NCBI GenBank assembly: GCA_963663495.1
Contig: OY760427.1
Coordinates: forward strand, 4,588,001-4,652,000
From: G963663495 sp963663495
Lineage (GTDB): Bacteria > Bacteroidota > Rhodothermia > Rhodothermales > Bin80
Direction of reading: 5' to 3'
DNA: 64,000 nucleotides
Part shown: in pieces, positions 1 to 8,667 of the stretch
Layout: the number at the start of each line of letters is the position of its first letter
Numbering within the stretch: the first letter of the stretch is position 1
The notes under the pieces: model-generated
Told to the model about the DNA's origin: nothing
Databases searched by the model: none
The model's input: the letters and a program-made list of their open reading frames with translations, nothing else
Position numbers and translations under genes: made by a program

Positions 1-1
1 T

Positions 2-751
2 GATATGGCAGCGCTGGTATCCTACGCCATTGGATGCATGATGGGACGCTACAGCCTGGACACGTCCGGACTGGTGTATGCCGGAACGGAAGGCGAAGAC
101 TTTGACAGCCACAAGTACACCACCTTCACCTCGGACGATGACGCCATTGTACCAATGACGGGGGACTTTGATTTTCCGGACGATGCCACGCGGAGGCTGG
201 AAGCATTCATTGCTACCGTATGGGGGAAGGAGCACCTGCAAGCAAATCTCCGCTTTGTTGCAAATGCACTTGCCACCGGCCCCTCAACGAGCGAGGCGCT
301 GCAGCGCTACTTGGCAAGAGACTTCTATAAGGATCACCTCAAGGCCTACCAGAAACGCCCGGTGTACTGGCTGTTCACTAGCGGCAGGAGGCGTACGTTC
401 CAATGCCTGGTATACCTGCACCGCTATACGGAGAGCACGCTTGCACGCATGCGGGTGCGCTATGTGGACCCGCTACAAGAACACCTGCAGGCCAGGAAGG
501 CCCAGAAAGAGCGGGATATCGCCGATGCGACGACACCCGTCCAGCGACGGCGCCTCGAAAAGGAGCACCAGCGGCTGACCAAGGATGTGGAGGAGTTGAA
601 CACGTTCGACGACCAGCTCCGGCTCTACACGTTTGACCGGATCCGGCTTGACTTGGACGATGGAGTAAAGGTCAACTACGGAAAGTTCGGATCGCTGCTC
701 AGAGACGTGAAGGCGGTCACAGGAAGAAAACCCGTGCTGCGCTTGAGGTGA
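2..751 (+). CDS. pglX: BREX-type adenine methyltransferase PglX/BrxX, C-terminal part
   Basis: This is the last ~249 codons of a gene that begins before the window. PglX is the large adenine-specific methyltransferase of BREX phage-defence systems; it marks host DNA and is needed for exclusion. The visible part matches the family C-terminus: an opening YAIGCMMGRYSLD block, a KDFYKDH...KRPVYWLF block near the middle, an arginine/lysine/glutamate-rich coiled-coil stretch, and the closing LDLDDGVKVNYGKFG motif. The catalytic NPPY region lies upstream, out of view. No pglZ or brxL follows; the next 15 kb is mobile-element debris, so the BREX operon may be disrupted or may run the other way. Identification rests on recognised family motifs, not on a search. 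Confidence 0.85.
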   Translation, partial: DMAALVSYAIGCMMGRYSLDTSGLVYAGTEGEDFDSHKYTTFTSDDDAIVPMTGDFDFPDDATRRLEAFIATVWGKEHLQANLRFVANALATGPSTSEALQRYLARDFYKDHLKAYQKRPVYWLFTSGRRRTFQCLVYLHRYTESTLARMRVRYVDPLQEHLQARKAQKERDIADATTPVQRRRLEKEHQRLTKDVEELNTFDDQLRLYTFDRIRLDLDDGVKVNYGKFGSLLRDVKAVTGRKPVLRLR

Positions 752-804
752 AGGCACCGTATGCGCGCGGTGAAGTACACGGTAAAGCAGGCTTGGTCTG
801 CCTG

Positions 805-1514
805 GCGTACCTCGCGGTAGCCCCGGGTTTCCCCGGAGGCCCCGCACAGATCCGGACGTGCGCGCTAACGCATCCGGCTCTTCCCTTGGGTCGCGCCACC
901 GCACATGACGTTAACAGACCAGCAAACCGGTCCGTTGCCGTCTCCGCACCTTCCCCTAGCACACGAACCTGGCTCTGTGTCCAGTGCGTGCCATGTTGCA
1001 TACGATCCTGGTTCTGCGTCCAGTGCATGCCGGGAACTACGGTTTCCCCTCGGGTGCGACGCTTCGCTCCACCAACTCCGCCACATGGTCTTCCATGCTT
1101 TGTTCGCCAGCTTCATCGCTACTATCATCGCATCGGACTTCTCTTCAACATACATCCTCCGATCAGCATTTCGCCTACGCTTCGGCGGCCCCGCCCTTGG
1201 CGCTGGGCGTTGAAAAGATCTCCCAGGTCCCGGCAGGATATGTACATACGTCCATGGGGTCTTAGACACCGCGGGCCTGTCCGCCCTCTCACCGTAAAGA
1301 TGACGAACATATTGCCTTCGACCGCACCGATAATCTCGGCGACCCGAACGACACAAGTTTCGTTGCTCAATAACCCTGGCCATATGCGCCGCTACCGACA
1401 CTTCACGTCCACCCTCACGAGTGACCGCGCACGGCTCGCGGAAATATGTACTTGGTTGTAGCTTCATATTACGGGACTTTCACCCGCTATACCTTGCCAG
1501 TTAGCCTGGCACAC
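805..1514 (-). mobile_element. Group II intron remnant, probably IIC-like, with most of the reverse transcriptase deleted
   Basis: Read on the minus strand, the element starts at 1514 with GTGTGCC, the usual group II 5' end. A domain I-like segment (GGTGAAAGTCCCG) follows, and then a short stretch that resembles the N-terminus of an intron-encoded reverse transcriptase (MYVEEKSDAMIV...PRGN, about 1150-1050). After a large apparent deletion come a domain V-like hairpin (848-880) and a domain VI-like hairpin down to ~805. A perfect 8-bp stem-loop sits just outside the 5' end, matching the known habit of IIC introns to insert just downstream of terminator hairpins. With no RT catalytic core it cannot move or be maturase-assisted on its own. 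The boundaries are approximate, especially the 3' end. Confidence 0.6.
848..880 (-). ncRNA. Group II intron domain V hairpin
   Basis: The minus strand reads GAGCCGGATGCG, a short loop, then CGCACGTCCGGATCT. This gives a long stem starting with the AGC catalytic-triad position typical of domain V. It is the best-preserved piece of the intron remnant. Confidence 0.6.
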
Positions 1515-1520
1515 CCCCCT

Positions 1521-1538
1521 CTTCTCCTACAGGAGAAG
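1521..1538. terminator. Terminator-like stem-loop at the intron insertion point
   Basis: CTTCTCCT and AGGAGAAG form a perfect 8-bp stem with a 2-nt loop. On the minus strand it is followed by a G-rich 7-8 nt and then the GTGTGCC intron start. That is the arrangement group IIC introns use for target choice. There is no clear T tract on either strand, so terminator function is uncertain. Confidence 0.4.
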
Positions 1539-1579
1539 CCCCCTTTCAGTGGCTGAAAAAAAACTATGACGCTGAGGTC

Positions 1580-2196
1580 AAGGAGCGCGAAAACAGTTCC
1601 GTCGCTTGGAGAAAAACGCCGATAAGGATGCAGTAATTGCGGATCAGGATGGGAAGGTTGGCCGTCTGAAAAAATACATTGGAACGAGCGTATCGCCTAC
1701 TCTCTGGCAATAAGAGTAAGCGTTACACGTTTGCGCTCAATGCACTCAATGCACTGCACGGTTGGTTGTTTGAAAAGGAACCGGTAGCTGTTGAGCCCGA
1801 GGAGGGGCCGGACGAGTATATCCCGGTAAAGCGCAAGCGGTCTGGGAAGAAGAAGCCGATGCGCGAGCCGATTCCGGACCATCTGCCCAGAGAGGTGATC
1901 TACCTTGAGCCGTAGGGCGGCACCGCAGGTTTGAAGTGCACCGGCGTGGAAGTACCACAGCACTGGGTCGGAAGAACCATCTGTTTGCGGGATTGTATGC
2001 GGCAGCGCAGCGGTCCGTAGTATTGTACGCTCTTCTTGCTACATTCAAGCTGCGAGAGGTAAATCCGATTGAATGGCTTACCGATGTGCTACGCAGTCTT
2101 CCGACATATCCTGCCGAACGCATGGCTAAACTCTTGCCCCATCATTGGAAAGCCAGGATAGACTTGCAGCAAGCTACCGTCAAGAAAGCGGCATAG
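1580..2196 (+). pseudogene. IS66-family transposase remnant A (frameshifted, centre deleted)
   Basis: Three pieces of one IS66 (TnpC) transposase follow each other on the plus strand. The N-terminal coiled coil (RLEKNADKDAVIADQDG) is followed by a frameshift into ERAYRLLSGNKSKRYT and an acidic hinge that ends KPMREPIPDHLPREVIYLEP (stop at 1915). The C-terminal tail then starts at 1936 (LGRKNHLFAG...NPIEWLTDVL...LLPHHWK, stop at 2196). The zinc-finger and DDE core between the two parts is gone, so this is an internal deletion as well as a frameshift. It is not functional. Confidence 0.8.
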
Positions 2197-2329
2197 GAGC
2201 CCCTAAACAGGCGCGCCCGGGTCATCGGATAGACCCGTGTACCAGTCTGCGAACACGCTGCCAAGTACTTGACTCATGCACACCCAACCGACGCCAACCT
2301 ATTAACCTTCGGGCCGCGGTCTAACTTAC
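2197..2329. other. Short non-coding interval
   Basis: I see no gene here. It probably holds the former 3' end of the IS66 remnant. The last four bases (TTAC, 2326-2329) are the left target duplication of the IS1634 element that follows. Confidence 0.4.
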
Positions 2330-4680
2330 CCTAACTTCGCCATTTCGTAGTGCTACTAACCTACGGAATTCTCCCGTGGCCATATTTGGACCGTTTTTTT
2401 CAGGAGCAATGGATGGTGAGATTTACCGGATCGGTTGAAGTTGGTTTAGGGTGGTTTGAATCCCTGATTACCTGGTGTTTTGCCGACTGTTTCGCTGCGA
2501 TCTATCTCGGATCGTTTCCATCGGACGTAGCTCTGGTGGCTCCATCTGGAGTACGCTACCTCAACCGTTGTGAAGGGACCATGCGTCATGAGTCTGGAGG
2601 CTGCTGGCTCACCGGTGCACTCGCTTCCTCCACATGCTCGGTCACGGTGCGGGTCGCATCCGGATCATACATGTATCCCAGTACCGCAAAGAACTGTACC
2701 ATACTCGGAGGCAGGTCCTGATCCACCTCCGTGATCAGGTACCGATATTGGTTCTTAACCATCTTGGTCGTAATCCGACGAATCCTGTTCAACCTGTCTC
2801 GGATCGTCGCCCAACTATCATGAATCCCGTGTTCCTTGAGTCTGGTGCGAACCAGATGGGCAGCATGATAAGCCAGTACCGTGATGAACAGATGCCCTTC
2901 AATGCGGTCATCTCTGCTGTGGTAGATGGGCCGTAGACCGAGGTCCGATTTCATGACTCTGAATGTGCGCTCAATCTCTGTAAGTCGCCAGTAGGTTCGT
3001 GCAACCGTTTCCACCGACCATCCGGTATGACTGGTCCGAAGCACATACCCTCCGCTGGCCTGGGTGCGACGCGCATGCGAAGCACGCCGGGTCACCGTAA
3101 CGGATTCTGCATGCTTGGTGCCCTCCTTTTTGCTGACCTCTACCTCATACAGGTGTGAGACCTTCTTGTACTTTTCCTTCAGACGACCAACCTTTATCGT
3201 GACCTTTTCATAGTTCTTCAAGTACCCGGGTTTCGAGAGTCCCTCATGTAGTGTAGTGAGCGCCTTCACAAACTTCTTGCATTGGGTTTCAAGGATCTGA
3301 TCCTCCTTCGCCTGCTTGGCCTCACTGTGCACAAACACGCGCAGTTCCGCATTATCTTCAACGTCTTTTTCCTCTTCAACATCTTCAACATCTTTTTCCT
3401 TTTTGGTGATCTTCCAGGCTTTGATCTTGACTCCCCCGGCGGTCGTAAACTGTTGATCCGGCTTGTTTTCGGGGACTGGAGGGGCTTTGGAACGCTCCAC
3501 GGTGATCCAGTCCAGTCCCTGTCCTTTCAGGTACTGCAGATTCTGCTCCGTCGCAATGCCGGAGTCCATAATCACTGTGGGCGTAGCGCCGTTTAGTTTC
3601 TCAATCGCCTCTTTGAGCGTTGCCGGTTCCCCTGCATTGCCCGGCAGGATCTGCACATTGCGGGGGAACCCCGAACCATCCAGGGTGAGCGCCAGCGTAA
3701 CCAATGGACAATCACTGCGCTTCTCCTTGCTGCGCCCATGCGACAACAACTTCCCTTTCTTCTTGCCGTGGTAATAGGTATTGGTTAAATCATAAAAGAC
3801 GATCGTTTCTTCAAACTGCAATACCGCTTTGGTAATGCCAAAGAGCTTCTTCAGGATCTGATCCATATGCTTATGGATCAGATCCGTGCAACGATAGAGG
3901 GTGTTGAGACTCGGGGGTTCCAAATCCAGAAGCTGCAGAACACTGGAGGTTTTACACAGCCATTTATGCGTTTCTCGTTCACTGCCCGGGTGGAGCATAC
4001 GTCCGACGATCAGCGCACAGCAGAGCTTGACGTGTTTCTCGCAGAAGTTGAGCGAACGAAGCAGTACAGCCAGTCCGAGCTGTTCCAATGTCTGAAGGAT
4101 CAGTCGTTCTCCGCCTACGGTCCGGGAATCGGGATGGGTTATTTTCTCTGGATCGATGAGGTGTTGCTGATGGGATGTGCGATGGATGTCGTAGCCCTTG
4201 CTTTCGAGATGTGCAACGATGTCGTCGACCGCATTGAGAAAGGCTTCATCATTCTGGAAAGGGAGGATGGCTTTCCCTTTGAGTCGGGCAGTAACACAGT
4301 GGGTCAGCTCCCCCCACAGACTGCGGGGGATGTTGAAGTTCGGGCCGAGATTAAGGAGGGTACGGTGTTTGGAGGTACCGTCTTTGCGATAGGATTCGAT
4401 GAGGGCAAAGCTGTTGCATTTCTTACCGTCTTTACGTTTGTAGGGTCGGTTTCGGATAAACATGATCGGAGAGTGGAAAAGGTACGGGGTAAGGTACCGG
4501 GGTGGTTGGGGGGAGGTTCCCGTCCACACCTCTATAGCACTACATTACCTTTTCCGAAAAAGTCGGCTAAAAAAGATCGAAAAACGCCGAATTTAGCCGA
4601 AATAGCGCTATTAGGAGGGAAAAACGAGAGAATTGGAGACGGAACTCAGCGTTTTCCCCTGACCGGATGGCGAAGTTAGG
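2330..4680 (-). mobile_element. IS1634-family element, copy 1 (2351 bp)
   Basis: Terminal inverted repeats CCTAACTTCGCCAT (from 2330) and ATGGCGAAGTTAGG (to 4680) bound the element. TTAC lies directly outside both ends (2326-2329 and 4681-4684), a 4-bp target duplication. The only gene is the transposase on the minus strand. Copy 3 (25141-27464) is nearly identical, which suggests recent movement. Confidence 0.9.
2586..4463 (-). CDS. IS1634-family transposase (copy 1)
   Basis: A 625-residue DDE transposase of the IS1634/IS4-like group, probably acting by cut-and-paste. The start chosen is the ATG giving MFIRNRPYKRKDGKKCNSFA, the standard N-terminus and the one used by copy 2. An upstream in-frame ATG would add 22 residues. 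Visible family blocks are FYDLTNTYY near the first catalytic Asp, VIMDSGIATEQNL near the second, and ERTFRVMKSDLGLRP near the C-terminus, carrying the expected Glu. An acidic-lysine repeat (KDVEDVEEEKDVED), longer than in copies 2 and 3, lies between them. No frameshift is seen, so it is likely functional. Confidence 0.9.
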   Translation of the reverse strand: MFIRNRPYKRKDGKKCNSFALIESYRKDGTSKHRTLLNLGPNFNIPRSLWGELTHCVTARLKGKAILPFQNDEAFLNAVDDIVAHLESKGYDIHRTSHQQHLIDPEKITHPDSRTVGGERLILQTLEQLGLAVLLRSLNFCEKHVKLCCALIVGRMLHPGSERETHKWLCKTSSVLQLLDLEPPSLNTLYRCTDLIHKHMDQILKKLFGITKAVLQFEETIVFYDLTNTYYHGKKKGKLLSHGRSKEKRSDCPLVTLALTLDGSGFPRNVQILPGNAGEPATLKEAIEKLNGATPTVIMDSGIATEQNLQYLKGQGLDWITVERSKAPPVPENKPDQQFTTAGGVKIKAWKITKKEKDVEDVEEEKDVEDNAELRVFVHSEAKQAKEDQILETQCKKFVKALTTLHEGLSKPGYLKNYEKVTIKVGRLKEKYKKVSHLYEVEVSKKEGTKHAESVTVTRRASHARRTQASGGYVLRTSHTGWSVETVARTYWRLTEIERTFRVMKSDLGLRPIYHSRDDRIEGHLFITVLAYHAAHLVRTRLKEHGIHDSWATIRDRLNRIRRITTKMVKNQYRYLITEVDQDLPPSMVQFFAVLGYMYDPDATRTVTEHVEEASAPVSQQPPDS

Positions 4681-4753
4681 TTACTCTAATTGAGAGAGTA
4701 AGTGCCCTCGTTTATAATGTGCTTCACAGGACGGATACTCCCAGCGACATGCT

Positions 4754-4966
4754 ATGGTTTATTCGCTCGTTGGAACCTGCAAATTCCGTGATGTAAACCC
4801 AATGGAATGGCTCATGAATGTGTTCCAGCGCATCCCGACGCATCCTTCCGAGGACATAGCGGCGCTATTACCCTATCATCGGAAACAGGCACGACAAGCA
4901 CACAAGGGTAAGGCCATAGAGCTGGCCGGACACAGAATCGTCCACTCCTCTTCCAACCATTATATA
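4754..4966 (+). pseudogene. IS66-family transposase remnant B (C-terminal tail)
   Basis: The reading frame YSLVGTCKFRDVNPMEWLMNVFQRIPTHP...LLPYHRK is the extreme C-terminus of an IS66 TnpC transposase. It is a different copy from remnant A because both keep the same C-terminal block. It is cut at 4966, where the composite transposon 4967-8667 inserted. A sequence resembling an IS66 terminus (CCGCACGCTTAC, 8716-8727) reappears beyond that insertion, so the remnant probably spanned both sides. No catalytic residues remain. Confidence 0.75.
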
Positions 4967-6423
4967 GGGAATTATATACGTGAGTGACCAACTGTACACA
5001 GTGAGGCACTAGTATCAATTTCACGGGTCATAGGGGTCGGTAACCCGAACGCCCCTCGCCGTGCAGAAGCCCCAATCCCGGAGGCCAGTATGTTTGCAGC
5101 CGCATTCAGGTCTGCATGATCCGCATGTCCACAGGACATACACGTGAATTTGCTCCGCGTCTTACGGTTACTCGCTTCTGTGTGCCCACACACAGAACAC
5201 CGCTGACTGGTATAGGCAGCGGTAACCTTTATCACCTTGCGGCACTTATAGCTCAGCATCTGATCCAGCTGGCCCCAACCTGTTCGCAGTATTCCACGGT
5301 TGAGGCCAGACTTCTGTCTGACGTTTGTGCCAAAGCTCTCCATCGTCCCCTTAGCTGAACGTGTCATCGCTTTGATCTTTAGGTCCTCCAGTATCACCGT
5401 TGAGGAGCATTTGGCAATACTGCGACTTACCTGGTGGTTCGCATTCTTGAGGATGTTAGCACGCTTGCGCTGTATGCGGGCGATTCTATGCTTCCGCCTG
5501 TTACGACGGTTGGAGCCTTTCTTCTGTCTCGCCAGTCTTCGCTGATGCCGCTTCAACTTGGCATCAAGACGCTTGGTATCCGGTTGTCTGATAATGCTTG
5601 TATCGCCCTCTGTGGAGACCATAGCGATCTGCCCGCAATTACGGTCAATGCCTACAGCACTGCCGGTATCCTCTATTACAGGTGCCTCAATCTTGTAGCA
5701 GATGACAGCATACCATTTGCCGGCGTTCTTCTTTACAGTGGCTTTGATGGGTATACCATCAGGGTACGGGTTGCCTCCCCGCCTGCGGAGCGCCATATAT
5801 CCCACTTTCGGGATATACAGCTTGCCATCCCGAACCCTTACGTTATCCGGGATCGTGAACGAAGGCGTACTACCACGTCTGGAATGGAATCTCGGTCTTC
5901 TCTTACCTTCCTTGAAGAATGCTTTCCATGCATCCGCCTGATATTTCAATGTGTATCTAACGACACCAAAGGAGTATTCAGGTAGCCACTCGACCGTACG
6001 GCGCAGTGCCGTGAACCGCTTCCCCAGCGAGAAGAAGCTTACCGAGGGCGGCTTCTCTCCAGCCTCTTTCGCTTTCTTGTACGCCTCGCTCTGCTCTGCG
6101 AGGATGGCATTCCACACAAACCTACACGCACCCGCTAATCCAGCAAGTTGCTTGGCGTTACTCCGACTTCCGGGCAACAGCCTGTATGTGATATTGCGGT
6201 ATGCACTAACCGTTTCGGGCATGGCACTGTGATATATAACTCCCTAATATATGAAAATTATATTCCATGCGTACCCACGTGTTGAGTTATTTGAAATAAT
6301 TGCAGTTTTTCGTGAAAAGCGGGAGCCGATTATGAAAAACTGGCAAAAGCCATCCTGTCTGCACCACCAAAGCACAATAAGTAACTCCTGCGAAAACGCG
6401 TGGCATTCAGCCATATAACTCCC
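4967..6423 (-). mobile_element. tnpB unit, copy 1 (tnpB part 4967-6244 + 171-bp IS1595-derived MITE 6253-6423)
   Basis: From the minus strand the unit reads: MITE with outer end GGGAGTTATATGGCTGAATG, MITE inner end at 6253, an 8-bp spacer (6245-6252), then GGGAGTTATATATCAC, tnpB, and the terminal CACGTATATAATTCCC. The same layout recurs at 9719-11175, 13629-16976 and 42169-43623. The MITE is the two ends of IS1595-a/b joined with the transposase removed. Here the unit has no duplication of its own because it forms the left arm of the composite transposon. Confidence 0.85.
4972..6222 (-). CDS. tnpB: TnpB RNA-guided nuclease (copy 1)
   Basis: A 416-residue TnpB, the ancestor-type protein of Cas12. 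TnpB uses a transposon-encoded guide (omega) RNA to cut DNA next to a short motif. The RuvC triad is visible: D193 in GIDRN, E279 in VILEDL and D371 in HADLNAA. A four-Cys zinc ribbon (C342, C345, C361, C364) lies between the last two. A helical N-terminal domain (CRFVWNAILAEQ...) precedes it. The stop codon is only 5 bp from the element's end, so any omega RNA must overlap the 3' coding region. No tnpA or serine recombinase is adjacent. All catalytic residues are intact. Confidence 0.92.
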   Translation of the reverse strand: MPETVSAYRNITYRLLPGSRSNAKQLAGLAGACRFVWNAILAEQSEAYKKAKEAGEKPPSVSFFSLGKRFTALRRTVEWLPEYSFGVVRYTLKYQADAWKAFFKEGKRRPRFHSRRGSTPSFTIPDNVRVRDGKLYIPKVGYMALRRRGGNPYPDGIPIKATVKKNAGKWYAVICYKIEAPVIEDTGSAVGIDRNCGQIAMVSTEGDTSIIRQPDTKRLDAKLKRHQRRLARQKKGSNRRNRRKHRIARIQRKRANILKNANHQVSRSIAKCSSTVILEDLKIKAMTRSAKGTMESFGTNVRQKSGLNRGILRTGWGQLDQMLSYKCRKVIKVTAAYTSQRCSVCGHTEASNRKTRSKFTCMSCGHADHADLNAAANILASGIGASARRGAFGLPTPMTREIDTSASLCTVGHSRI

Positions 6424-6892
6424 ATATCTTTCTCCGCTTGCAGAGAGGATTGACGCTATCCGCAATAAGATCATTGGTAACGCGGAGGACAAGGGCCGGG
6501 CATACAATACGGATCAGCTTGACGATCAGCACATTATCCGTCGCATGGTGCTCAAGCGGTGCGTCTACGGTGTTGATAAGATCCCAATGGCGGTAGAGCT
6601 GGCCAAGGTGTCGCTTTGGCTCCACACCTTCACCGTCGGCGCTCCGCTAAGCTTTCTTGATCATCATCTCCGATGCGGCGACAGCCTGTTCGGCGAGTGG
6701 GTGGCTCGCGCTGTGCAGAGGACAAACGAACATAGTAGCCTTTTCCTAAGGGACCCGCTTGACCGGGCGATGCGTGCTGCCGCACCGATGCAGATCATTG
6801 AGGGATTGACGGACGCCGAGATCGCCGAGGCGCACCGGTCTTCTGATATTTTCTCCGAAGTATCGGAAATGACTGCTCCTCTGCATGCATTT
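6424..6892 (+). pseudogene. Fragment of a large Eco57I-type (type IIG-like) DNA methyltransferase
   Basis: The frame is open across the whole interval. It contains LDDQHIIRRMVLKRCVYGVDK and then VELAKVSLWLHTFTVG, LSFLDHHLRCGDSLFG and LTDAEIAE...MTAPLHAF, the stretch just before the NPP(Y/F) catalytic motif of Eco57I-class methyltransferases. Both ends are abrupt: it begins at the end of the tnpB unit and runs straight into the IS1595-a terminus at 6893. It is therefore a 469-bp captured gene piece, not a gene. It belongs to a different family branch from the PglX at the window start. It is an accidental passenger of the composite transposon. Confidence 0.8.
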
Positions 6893-6931
6893 GGGAGTTA
6901 TATGGCTGAGTGCCACGCGTTTTCGCGGGCG

Positions 6932-7096
6932 TTACTTTTTGTGCTTTGGTGGTGCGGACAGGATGGCTTTCGCCAGTTCTTCCGGTATGGTAGGGATGGA
7001 TTGTTGGATATTGAGAATGTCGTTTGTTACGGGGCGGCCGGGGCGTTTCGTTTCCTGAATCTTGTTACCGGGCTTCGGGGATTTATCTATGCGCAT
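6932..7096 (-). CDS. Small passenger protein (54 aa), function unknown
   Basis: A minus-strand ORF reads MRIDKSPKPGNKIQ...IPEELAKAILSAPPKHKK. It is rich in Lys and Pro and has no membrane segment. It lies downstream of the methyltransferase remnant inside IS1595-a, close to the element's end. The copy in IS1595-b (19145-19310) is frameshifted, and the MITEs keep only its last few codons. I do not recognise the family. Small Lys/Pro-rich proteins next to methyltransferase cargo also occur in the third element (30942-31118), so a cargo-associated role is possible but unproven. Confidence 0.45.
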   Translation of the reverse strand: MRIDKSPKPGNKIQETKRPGRPVTNDILNIQQSIPTIPEELAKAILSAPPKHKK

Positions 7097-7336
7097 GGCG
7101 TTATAGGCTATAGAGTAGCACTAATCCATTGGGGCAGAATACCGAAATGATTTCATGGCGGACATCTGCTTAGAGTAGGAGGCTGCATACATTGCGATCC
7201 AGTTTTCGCGACAGTCGATCAACTTCAGGACCGATTCCTTGGCTTATATCGGGACGCTCTTGACAATGCGGAAGTACTGGGCGGACCCCGGTACGGGCCA
7301 CGAAGCGCACCGGACGAACCCATGAGACGCGGGCCA

Positions 7337-7573
7337 TCAAGCACAGACATGGAAAAGCTGGCGCATAACGGCCCTGACCACCGGAATGGGTACGGCGTTG
7401 CCAGTAAGCCGTCTGACGGTCGTTATCGGACTGTCAATCTCGTAGCTGTCGGGGAAGCCTTGCAGGCGCAGTATTGCGCGGCCCGTTTGTCTCCGTTCTT
7501 CGTCCACGAGCAAGTAGTGGTAGCCGGCCGATGCCCGGAGTGCGCATGAGTACGGATGGCTTGATACGTTACC
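7337..7573 (-). pseudogene. C5-cytosine methyltransferase, C-terminal remnant (IS1595-a passenger)
   Basis: On the minus strand the frame reads YHYLLVDEERRQTGRAILRL, then QGFPDSYEI and RRLTGNAVPIPVVRAVMRQL before the stop at 7337. QGFPDS and the GNAVP-type block are motifs IX-X of C5 methyltransferases (Dcm-like). The N-terminal catalytic part with the PC motif and the SAM-binding motif is absent; the frame closes just after the transposase stop. About 78 of the expected 350 or so codons remain. It lies directly downstream of the transposase, the usual position of passenger genes. Confidence 0.75.
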
Positions 7574-7585
7574 GCTTACGTTTAG

Positions 7586-8542
7586 CTATGAAATGAGGGA
7601 TTTGTACATGAGCCGTTTACCGACCAGTCCTTGAGCAATTATTGTCATTTGCTCCGCTGTGTCGTAGTCGCGTGCATTGTGTCGCCCTGCAAATTCGTTC
7701 ACGTACCGCTGTAGGTGTTTCTTGCTCATGTGGTGGTACGTTCCGTAGTACCCACGCTTCAGCAAAGACCAGAAGCTCTCTACGCCATTGGTATGGACCT
7801 GCTCACGAACGTATTCGCCAACAGAGTGACGTACGTAGGCGTGGTTGTTGCGGCCCCGGTATGCTGACGTGCCATCCGTATAGACCTCGGTGTCTTCCGA
7901 GACATGGGTATCCACAAACGCATTGAGCGTCTGTCCGTCTATGTTCTCTACTACCTGGGCAGAAATGCTATTGGTGACACGATCACGGACTCCTACAACG
8001 GCTTTCTTACCTACTGGCCCACGGCCTGCTTTCAGCTTCTTGCTGGCGTGCTTGTTCTTTTCCTTGCCACCGAAGTAGGCTTCGTCAACCTCTACCGGAC
8101 CGGCAAATAGTGCATGCTCTCCATTCCATGATTGTCGAATACGGTGGGCCAGATGCCACGCTGTCGTCTGGGTTATGCCAAGGTCACGATGCAGCTTCAT
8201 GCTGGATACGCCCTTGATACTGGTAGTCATGATGTAAATGGCTAATGCCCATACCTGGTATCCCAGTTTGGAGTCCTGCATTACAGTCCCTATGCGGACA
8301 CTGAATCGTTTACGGCAACTACGGCAACGATAAGACATGCTAGGATGTTTGGCGCCAGACTGTACGTTCTTAGAAGCACAGTGCGGGCAAACAGGAGTGT
8401 TGCCCCAACGCTTCATTGCGAACCATGCTTCGGCTGATGGGTCGTCTGGAAACATTTTGGTTAGCTTGATCAAGGACACTCCTTCACGATCAGCCCGTCC
8501 AGGGCCATTGGTGTTTCTGTTGTTTCTTTTCTTTGAAGGCAT
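7586..8542 (-). CDS. IS1595-family (ISXO2-like) transposase a
   Basis: A 318-residue transposase. The N-terminus carries a zinc ribbon (CPHC...YRCRSC), followed by a short helical linker and an ISXO2-like DDE domain. VEVDEAYFGGKEK holds the first Asp, VYTDGTSAY the second, and TNGVESFWSLLKRGYYGTYH the final acidic position. The start ATG gives MPSKKRNNRN. The gene is intact and is the best candidate for mobilising the tnpB units and the MITEs, whose ends match this element's ends. Confidence 0.92.
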   Translation of the reverse strand: MPSKKRNNRNTNGPGRADREGVSLIKLTKMFPDDPSAEAWFAMKRWGNTPVCPHCASKNVQSGAKHPSMSYRCRSCRKRFSVRIGTVMQDSKLGYQVWALAIYIMTTSIKGVSSMKLHRDLGITQTTAWHLAHRIRQSWNGEHALFAGPVEVDEAYFGGKEKNKHASKKLKAGRGPVGKKAVVGVRDRVTNSISAQVVENIDGQTLNAFVDTHVSEDTEVYTDGTSAYRGRNNHAYVRHSVGEYVREQVHTNGVESFWSLLKRGYYGTYHHMSKKHLQRYVNEFAGRHNARDYDTAEQMTIIAQGLVGKRLMYKSLIS

Positions 8543-8667
8543 TTAGTTAGGTCATCAATCTATCACGGGATGGTACCCATTTTCGGTATAGTCGGTTCCC
8601 GCTATTCGCGACCAAACTGCAATTATTTCAACAATTTAACGCGTGGGCAGTCAGCTATATAACTCCC

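Larger units (their letters stand above)
4967..8667. mobile_element. Composite transposon: tnpB unit + methyltransferase fragment + IS1595-a
   Basis: The 8 bp ATTATATA occurs directly outside both ends (4959-4966 and 8668-8675). The left end is the tnpB unit's outer end (GGGAATTATATACGTGAG) and the right end is the IS1595-a end (CTATATAACTCCC). Neither inner component has its own duplication: the flanks at 6424-6431 and 6885-6892 differ. The simplest reading is that the whole 3701 bp moved as one block under IS1595 transposase, bringing 469 bp of a foreign methyltransferase gene with it. The duplication length matches the 8 bp known for IS1595-family elements. Confidence 0.8.
6893..8667 (-). 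mobile_element. IS1595-family element a (1775 bp) with methyltransferase passenger remnant
   Basis: The ends are GGGAGTTATATGGCTGAGTG (from 6893) and the complement of GGGAGTTATATAGCTGACTG (to 8667). All genes read on the minus strand: transposase, then the tail of a cytosine methyltransferase, then a small ORF. IS1595-b (19106-20881) has the same structure. The 171-bp MITEs in the tnpB units are its two ends fused. Confidence 0.88.

Noticed and set aside
748..1461. 237-residue plus-strand ORF after pglX
   Set aside because: Lies antisense to the group II intron remnant; composition is low-complexity Pro/Arg/Ser and no domain is recognisable.
3867..4679. 270-residue plus-strand ORF inside IS1634 copy 1, with counterparts opposite copies 2 and 3
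   Set aside because: It is the antisense shadow of the transposase; its conservation follows from the coding strand.
5434..5985. 183-residue ORF opposite tnpB, repeated opposite the other copies
   Set aside because: Antisense to tnpB with no start context and no recognised domain; kept open by the codon pattern of tnpB.
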